From positions 1 to 64,000 of the forward strand of contig DATDOE010000086.1 of NCBI GenBank assembly GCA_035293405.1: a stretch of DNA of 64,000 nt, read 5' to 3'. A program made the translations under genes and the position numbers. This stretch comes from Gp6-AA40 sp035293405 (GTDB lineage Bacteria > Acidobacteriota > Vicinamibacteria > Vicinamibacterales > UBA2999). Position 1 is the stretch's first letter; the number at the start of each line of letters is the position of its first letter. The notes beneath the pieces are model-generated. The model had not been told where the DNA came from and did not search any database. It was given only the letters and a program-made list of their open reading frames with translations. Positions 58,691-64,000 of this stretch are shown here, in pieces.

Positions 58691-60577
58691 ATGCATCGAC
58701 GCGGACGCTGCCAACATCCGACTGCGGCCATCCTTGTGGCCATGGTTGCCATACTACTGATCGCCGACGTTGCGGCGGCCGATCCCGTTTCCCTCAGGTG
58801 GGATGTGAACCCGGATCCGACAGTCACGGGTTACATGATGTACGTCGAGGGTCCCGGGGGGTATTCGCGGACCTACGATGTCGGGCCGGTTGCCAGCTTT
58901 GTCTTCCCGGATGCCATCGCTGGGCAGCGATACTGTTTTGCGGTCGCCTCGTACGCGGTAGGTTCCCGAATCGGTGCCAAGTCCGGCCAGGTCTGTGGTT
59001 ACAGCGATGCGCCGCCGGATCTCATTCAGCCGCTCAATCAGTCAACCGGCGTTAACAGTGCGACGACGCTGCAGCTGGCTGGGAGTGATTTGGACGGCCA
59101 GCCCGTTTCGTATAGCGCGATCGGGCTGCCGCCAGGCCTCTCGCTCATGGGCTCCACCGGATACATCTCCGGCACGCCAACGACGGTTGGAACCTATCTG
59201 GTCACCGTGACGGTGTCCGATGGGCGTCTGGCTTCGGTGAGAACCTTTACGTGGGGAATCGTGGCGCCAGATGGCGCGCCTCCATCGGTGACGATTCAAG
59301 GCCCGACCTCGGGGTCGTCGTACACGGCGAATGGGCCGTCGGTGTCCATATCCGGCACCGCCTCTGACAACGTCGGCGTGAACCTGGTCACGTGGGTGAA
59401 CAGTCGTGGCGGTAGCGGCACGGCGACGGGTCGGACATCGTGGAACAGCGGTTCCGTCGCGCTCGCGAGCGGCGCGAATCTGATCACGGTGACGGCGCGG
59501 GATGCGGCCGGCAATACGTCGAGCGACAGCCTCACGATCAACTACAGCGTACCGTTGACGTTGACGAGTCTGACGGGCAACCGCACGGCGCCTCAGCCTG
59601 CGGGGACATCGATTACGTTCACAGCCGCGATCACGGGAGGGTCGGCTCCTCAACAGTTCAAGTTCTGGATCTTCGACGGCGCGTCCTGGTTGGTGACACG
59701 GAATTGGACGACGAGTAACACGTGGACGTGGACGCCGACCAGCGCGAATTCGGCGTATCGCGTCGCAGTCTGGGTGCGCAATTCCACCAGCTCGGTGGAT
59801 GCCTACGACAACGCCGCGTCGAATGTCAGCATCGCCTTTCCGATCACGACGGGAGGCTCTTCCTCTTCTGGGTCTGCGCCGCCACCATCGCCGCCGCCGC
59901 CCACAACGTCAGGCGGGCTTCTGACGCTGACCGGCATCTCGTCCAACCGTCCGGCTCCACAAGCGCCTGGCACGACCCTCATCTTCACTGCGACGGCGAC
60001 GGGAGGCTCGAGTCCTTATCAATACAAGTGGTGGGTGTTCGACGGCGCCACGTGGTTCGTCATGACCAACTGGACCACGAACAACACGTGGACGTGGACG
60101 CCGGGCAGCGTGAACGAGGCGTACCGCGTCGCGGTGTGGATGCGAAATGCTGGCAGCACCGCGGATAAGTATGACAACGCGGCCTCGAACGGAAGCATAG
60201 CGTTCCCGATAACCGGTGTGGCATCCACCCAGCCTCCCCCTGTCACGACGCCGCCTCCGGATTCCACGTCGTCGGGGTCGCTGCGGTTGACGAGCCTGAC
60301 CGCGAGCAGGACGGCGCCCCGACCGGTCGGCACCACCGTGACGTTTACCGCGAGTGCTTCTGGCGGCACGGGTCCCTATCAGTACAAGTGGTGGGTCTTC
60401 GACGGTGTGACGTGGAGCGTTTTCCGCAACTGGTCAACCAACAATACGTTTACCTGGACCCCTGGCAGTGCCAACTCCGCCTATCGCGTGGGCGTGTGGA
60501 TACGGAATGGCAACAGCTCCGTGGACGCGTTCGCCAACGCCGCGTCGAACGGCAGCATGGCCTTCCCGGTGTACTAG
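58691..60577 (+). CDS. Exported beta-sandwich repeat protein 2 (Fn3, He_PIG, Ig, W-rich module x3)
   Basis: 628 aa. Signal peptide AAILVAMVAILLIADVAAAD; Fn3-like LRWDVNPDPTVTGYMMYVEG; He_PIG domain SYSAIGLPPGLSLMGSTG; one Ig-like repeat (ISGTASDNVGVNLVTWVNSR); three W-rich modules (FKFWIFDGASW, YKWWVFDGATW, YKWWVFDGVTW) separated by Ser/Pro/Thr linkers (SSSSGSAPPPSPPPPTTSGG). A paralog of the 54156 product with fewer repeats. No C-terminal anchor. Confidence 0.8.
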   Translation: MHRRGRCQHPTAAILVAMVAILLIADVAAADPVSLRWDVNPDPTVTGYMMYVEGPGGYSRTYDVGPVASFVFPDAIAGQRYCFAVASYAVGSRIGAKSGQVCGYSDAPPDLIQPLNQSTGVNSATTLQLAGSDLDGQPVSYSAIGLPPGLSLMGSTGYISGTPTTVGTYLVTVTVSDGRLASVRTFTWGIVAPDGAPPSVTIQGPTSGSSYTANGPSVSISGTASDNVGVNLVTWVNSRGGSGTATGRTSWNSGSVALASGANLITVTARDAAGNTSSDSLTINYSVPLTLTSLTGNRTAPQPAGTSITFTAAITGGSAPQQFKFWIFDGASWLVTRNWTTSNTWTWTPTSANSAYRVAVWVRNSTSSVDAYDNAASNVSIAFPITTGGSSSSGSAPPPSPPPPTTSGGLLTLTGISSNRPAPQAPGTTLIFTATATGGSSPYQYKWWVFDGATWFVMTNWTTNNTWTWTPGSVNEAYRVAVWMRNAGSTADKYDNAASNGSIAFPITGVASTQPPPVTTPPPDSTSSGSLRLTSLTASRTAPRPVGTTVTFTASASGGTGPYQYKWWVFDGVTWSVFRNWSTNNTFTWTPGSANSAYRVGVWIRNGNSSVDAFANAASNGSMAFPVY

Positions 60578-60827
60578 TCCCTCCACGTACTACGTCGCTC
60601 CACAGGACCGCACACATTCGGTGTCGGGCTGCCGACGTTCCTATGACAGTATCGTCGGTCGTTCCACACCTCACGAGCGCCGGGTCTCCGCGTTTCTGCC
60701 GCGGAGATCTCCTCGTAACCCATTCCATGCAAGTCGCTTGAATCGATAGACCGTCCCCTCGCGGGTGACTGCGGGTCACGACGTTCCAGACAGGCCGACC
60801 CCTGTCGATGTTACGGACGTCAAGATC

Positions 60828-62522
60828 ATGCAGACACACATACGCTCGTCCAACGTCATCGTTGTTCTCACATCGTTCCTGCTCACGCTGGTGGCCCCGC
60901 GACTCGCCGCGGCGGACATCCTCACGTTGATGTGGGACGCCAACCCGGCGCCCGAAGTCGCCGGTTACATTGCGCATGTCGGTACTCAATCGGGGACCTA
61001 CACGCAGCATTTTGATGTCGGGCAGGGCACGGCATTTACGTTCTCGAGTGCGGTCGCAGGGCAGAGATACTGTTTCGCCGTGTCCGCGTACATCGCAGGA
61101 CCGACCGAAGGGCCCAATTCCGCCGAGGTCTGCGGCTACAGCAATACGCGTCCGGTCCTGGTCAATCCGGGCGCGCGCCAATCGACACTCGGACAGGCGT
61201 CGTCGCTGCAGCTGTCTGGCAGCGATCCAGACGGTCAGGCGGTGACCTACGGCGCAACTGGGTTGCCGTCCGGACTGTCGCTGATGCCGTCCACGGGATT
61301 CATTTCGGGCACGCCGACATCGGCTGGCTCGTACACGGTCACGGCGACGGTGTCTGACGGTGTGTTGAACGCATCACAGGCCTTCACCTGGACGATCGTG
61401 GCGCCTGACACAACGGTGCCTTCTGTCGCGATTGCGTCGCCAACATCGGCGGCCACCTACACGGCCACGTCCGCCACGTTGACACTGAGCGGCTCGGCCG
61501 CAGATAACGTGGGTGTCACGCAGGTCACCTGGTCGAACAACCGCGGTGGCGGCGGCACAGCGAGCAGCGCGACCAGTTGGAGCGCGACTGGGATCGTTCT
61601 GCAAAGCGGCAGCAACGTGCTGACCGTCATCGCACAAGACGCGGCGGGCAACACCTCCAGCGATGCGCTGACCGTGACGTACAACCTGGCCCCGACGCTG
61701 GCAAGCGTGGTCAACCAGACGACCACCGTCGGTCAGACCGTGGCGCTGCAGCTCGCGGGCAGCGATCCGAACGGCGGCGACCTGCTCACTTACAGCGGCA
61801 CCGGCCTGCCTGGCGGCCTCTCGGTTTCTGTGGCCACGGGTCTTATCTCCGGTGCCCCGACGGCAGCAGGGTCGTACGCGGTCACGGTCACCGTCTCCGA
61901 TGGATCGCTGTCGGCATCGAGGGCCTTTACGTGGACGATCGTCGGCGCAGCGGACACGACGGCGCCGACGGTCACGATCACAGCCCCGACGTCGGCAGCG
62001 ACGTATGTCGCGAGCTCGGCGACCGTGACGCTGAGCGGCACATCCAGCGACAACGTGGGTGTCACGCAAGTGAGCTGGGTCAGCAACCGCGGTGGAAGCG
62101 GTATGGCCACGGGCACGACGAGTTGGAGCGCTGGTGCGATCGCGCTTCAGTCCGGCTCGAACATTCTCACGGTGACGTCGCGCGATGCGGCGGGCAATGC
62201 CAGAAGCGATGTGCTGACGGTGACCTACGTGGCCCCCTTGCAGGTCAGCCTGGTCGCCAACCGCACGGCGCCGCAGCCGCGCGGGACGACGGTGACGTTT
62301 ACCGCCTCGGCAACAGGAGGAACGGCCCCGTACCAGTACAAGTGGCGCCTCTACAACGGATCGAGCTGGGTGACGGTGAAAGAGTGGAGTACGAGCGCCA
62401 CCTACCGGTGGACACCGACCAGCGCCAGGTCGAACTATCAGATTGTCGTCTGGGCGCGCAGCGCAACGAACACCGCGAACACCTATGAGGCGCGTACTTC
62501 GATGACCTTTCCGATTCAGTAG
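60828..62522 (+). CDS. Exported beta-sandwich repeat protein 3 (Fn3, He_PIG/Ig x2, one W-rich module)
   Basis: 564 aa from ATG 60828, chosen because the signal peptide (SNVIVVLTSFLLTLVAPRLAAAD) follows at once. Order: Fn3-like (LMWDANPAPEVAGYIAHVG), He_PIG (TYGATGLPSGLSLMPSTG), Ig (LSGSAADNVGVTQVTW), second He_PIG (TYSGTGLPGGLSVSVATG), second Ig (LSGTSSDNVGVTQVSW) and a single terminal module (YKWRLYNGSSW, YRWTPTSARSNYQ). The alternating He_PIG/Ig layout differs from paralogs 1 and 2. Ends at a bidirectional hairpin. Confidence 0.8.
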   Translation: MQTHIRSSNVIVVLTSFLLTLVAPRLAAADILTLMWDANPAPEVAGYIAHVGTQSGTYTQHFDVGQGTAFTFSSAVAGQRYCFAVSAYIAGPTEGPNSAEVCGYSNTRPVLVNPGARQSTLGQASSLQLSGSDPDGQAVTYGATGLPSGLSLMPSTGFISGTPTSAGSYTVTATVSDGVLNASQAFTWTIVAPDTTVPSVAIASPTSAATYTATSATLTLSGSAADNVGVTQVTWSNNRGGGGTASSATSWSATGIVLQSGSNVLTVIAQDAAGNTSSDALTVTYNLAPTLASVVNQTTTVGQTVALQLAGSDPNGGDLLTYSGTGLPGGLSVSVATGLISGAPTAAGSYAVTVTVSDGSLSASRAFTWTIVGAADTTAPTVTITAPTSAATYVASSATVTLSGTSSDNVGVTQVSWVSNRGGSGMATGTTSWSAGAIALQSGSNILTVTSRDAAGNARSDVLTVTYVAPLQVSLVANRTAPQPRGTTVTFTASATGGTAPYQYKWRLYNGSSWVTVKEWSTSATYRWTPTSARSNYQIVVWARSATNTANTYEARTSMTFPIQ

Positions 62523-62542
62523 CGGGCGCCAGCTGGTGCGAG

Positions 62543-62564
62543 GCGGGTCAGTGGACTGACCCGC
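62543..62564. terminator. Shared hairpin between convergent genes
   Basis: GCGGGTCAG-TGGA-CTGACCCGC, a perfect 9-bp stem with a tetraloop, 20 bp after the stop of the Ig-like gene and overlapping the stop codon of the convergent LON-domain gene. No T-run, so termination efficiency is uncertain. Confidence 0.5.
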
Positions 62565-63186
62565 TCGTCCAGTTGGCCCCACGCAGACTCATCGTCTTCA
62601 TCTCGAGCAGCTCGATGAGGGAGTGGCACCGCGAGAGCACGCCGTCGCATTCGAGCAGCGCCTGCCGTTCGAGGGGATCGAAGGCGCAGTACTGGGCCAG
62701 CGTGTTGACCAGGTCCTGGTCCGGCACGGCTGGCGGCAGCTTCGTGTCCGTGCGCCGTTGTTCGGTCGCGGCGGCGAGCAGTGCCTCGAGCCGGGTCCGA
62801 TGCTGGTTGATGGCGCTGCGGTCGGCGTTGGTCGCCACTTCCGGCACGGCCTCGATGTGCGCCAGCCGATACGGCTGGCTCGCATCCTCACCGGTCATCT
62901 TGAACTTCTCGAGTCCCCGCAGCACGATGTTGAACCGCCCGTCCGGGAGTGGCTCCGAGTGCGTGATGACGCCCGCGCACCCGATGGGATACACGCGGGG
63001 ACGGCCCTCGTAATTGGTTTCGTAGCCTGGCTGCAGCAACACCATCCCGATAATCCGGTCGCTGGCGAGCGAATCCTTGACCATGGCCCGATAGCGCGGC
63101 TCGAAGATGTGCAACGGGAGGCACACGTTCGGAAAGAGCACGACGTTCGGGAGCGGAAAGATCGGAATCGTGGGTGGCAGGATCAT
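62548..63186 (-). CDS. LON substrate-binding domain protein
   Basis: 212 aa from ATG 63186 (MILPPTIPIFPLPNVVLFPN). This is the N-terminal domain of Lon protease as a stand-alone protein: LPLHIFEPRYRAMVKDSL, IGMVLLQPG, GCAGVITHSEPLPDGRFNIVLRG in blocks, followed by a helical region (LIELLEMKTMSL). It lacks the AAA+ and protease domains. Such proteins (YcaM/CRBN-like PUA folds) are thought to bind substrates or ligands. Lies 14 bp after the VWA gene on the same strand. Confidence 0.88.
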   Translation of the reverse strand: MILPPTIPIFPLPNVVLFPNVCLPLHIFEPRYRAMVKDSLASDRIIGMVLLQPGYETNYEGRPRVYPIGCAGVITHSEPLPDGRFNIVLRGLEKFKMTGEDASQPYRLAHIEAVPEVATNADRSAINQHRTRLEALLAAATEQRRTDTKLPPAVPDQDLVNTLAQYCAFDPLERQALLECDGVLSRCHSLIELLEMKTMSLRGANWTSGSVH

Positions 63187-63200
63187 GAATCCGAAATCAC

Positions 63201-64000
63201 CTAGTGAATCGTCTTGGTCTTCCGGTCCATGTAGTCCATCAGCACGTATTGCCCGAGCGTGTACGGCGTCGTGAAATAGGCCTTGCCCCGGCAGATCGCC
63301 GCCACCCGCCTGACAAACGCCACCAGGTCGTGATCGCGGGCGAGCATGAACGTGTTGATCATGATGCCCGCCTTCTGGCACGCGCTCACTTCGGCAAACG
63401 TCTCCGAGACGATGAACGGGTCGAGTCCGAAGGCGTTCTTGTAGATCTGACCGTCCGGACGCGTGAGCGCCGACGGCTTGCCGTCGGTGATCATCACGAT
63501 CTGGCGCATGTCCTTCTTCTGCCGCTCGAGGATGCGGCGCGCCAGGCGGAGACCTTCACGGGTGTTGGTGTAGTACGGTCCGACGCGCACGCGACCGAGC
63601 TGTTTGAGCGGGATTTCTTCGGCCGAGTCGTGGAACAGCACCGCGCGCAGCGAATCGCCCGGGTACTGGGTGCGAATGAGGTGGGCGAGCGCGAGCGCGA
63701 CGCGCTTGGCCGGCGTGAACCGATCTTCGCCGTACAGAATCATGCTGTGGCTGCAGTCCAGCATGATGACCGTTGCGCAGGAGCTCTGATATTCGCTCTG
63801 CGCCACCATCAGGTCGGCATAGTCGACCTCGATCGACGACGATGCCGGATCGTTGATGGCGGATCCGGAATCCCGGGCGTTGATCCGCCGCACGGCATTG
63901 AGGATCGTGCTGCTGGGATCGATGTTCAGCGTGTCGCCGAACTCGTAGGGCTTCGGCGCCGCGGCGGTTTCGACGCCGGTGCTCAGGTGATGGGTGTCGT
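63201..64000 (-). CDS. VWA-domain protein, N-terminus beyond the window
   Basis: At least 265 codons; the frame stays open to 64000, so the gene begins outside. A von Willebrand A domain is visible: VIMLDCSHSMILYGEDRFTPAK (MIDAS DxSxS as DCSHS), LRAVLFHDSAEEI, YTNTREGLRLARRIL and IVMITDGKPSALT. Ends with GKAYFTTPYTLGQYVLMDYM. Similar bacterial proteins often pair with MoxR-type AAA ATPases encoded upstream; that part is not visible. Confidence 0.8.
   Translation of the reverse strand, partial: DTHHLSTGVETAAAPKPYEFGDTLNIDPSSTILNAVRRINARDSGSAINDPASSSIEVDYADLMVAQSEYQSSCATVIMLDCSHSMILYGEDRFTPAKRVALALAHLIRTQYPGDSLRAVLFHDSAEEIPLKQLGRVRVGPYYTNTREGLRLARRILERQKKDMRQIVMITDGKPSALTRPDGQIYKNAFGLDPFIVSETFAEVSACQKAGIMINTFMLARDHDLVAFVRRVAAICRGKAYFTTPYTLGQYVLMDYMDRKTKTIH

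Noticed and set aside
1..64000. tRNA or rRNA genes
   Set aside because: No T-loop-like motif in a plausible cloverleaf context and no rRNA signature were found by eye; a covariance-model scan was not possible.

Overview
The window is high-GC bacterial DNA that reads like an Acidobacteriota chromosome, probably class Vicinamibacteria. This is inferred from gene content: a PQQ-dehydrogenase tail, an Oar/Cna-like TonB receptor, a Vicinamibacteria-type secreted protein, a complete Tad pilus locus and an intergenic palindrome whose translation contains VRLKPDTTY. No rRNA or tRNA gene, phage or CRISPR array was seen.

Layout. (1) 1-5.6 kb is accessory DNA. After the tail of a PQQ dehydrogenase come four attC-like recombination sites (549-627, 1197-1268, 2207-2276, 4436-4519). 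They delimit small cassettes: a chimeric GrpB fragment, a ParE/antitoxin pair, a DnaQ-BRCT nuclease, an unknown protein and a small membrane protein. A decayed IS110-family transposase sits in one cassette. No integrase gene is in the window, so this is either a CALIN (attC cluster lacking an integrase) or the distal part of an integron. Truncated or fused gene remnants follow. (2) 5.6-16 kb holds a Tat-exported alpha/beta hydrolase, a TonB-dependent receptor, a secreted unknown protein, folE, and membrane/lipid-linked glycosyltransferases. (3) 16-32.6 kb is a divergent Tad (Flp) pilus locus. The minus arm encodes a small membrane protein, a receiver-like disordered protein, two TadE-like pseudopilins and a TadG-like VWA protein. 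The plus arm encodes two Flp prepilins, prepilin peptidase, CpaB, secretin CpaC with an unusual TolA-like tail, CpaE, CpaF, TadB, TadC, an AAA ATPase, a DUF192 protein and a SPOR-like membrane protein. A near-consensus sigma-54 promoter lies in the divergent region ahead of flp. (4) 32.5-40.1 kb holds a UreH/NiCoT-like metal transporter, an SDR dehydrogenase, a cupredoxin plus di-haem cytochrome c peroxidase pair, a chemoreceptor broken by two frameshifts, and a long radical SAM protein resembling lipid-crosslinking synthases. (5) 40.4-51.9 kb is housekeeping: gltBD, a membrane/spermidine-synthase fusion, aspartokinase, a YpdA-like reductase and pcm. (6) 52-62.5 kb holds an exported membrane protein, an ECF sigma factor, a zinc-finger anti-sigma factor, then three paralogous exported beta-sandwich proteins built from Fn3, He_PIG, Ig-like and a tryptophan-rich module I cannot name. 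(7) 62.5-64 kb holds a Lon-substrate-binding-domain protein and a VWA protein that runs off the window.

Recurrent small structures are of interest in their own right. Five copies of a palindrome (four followed by CTACG) lie in intergenic gaps, and at least three tandem 7-bp repeat tracts abut start or stop codons.
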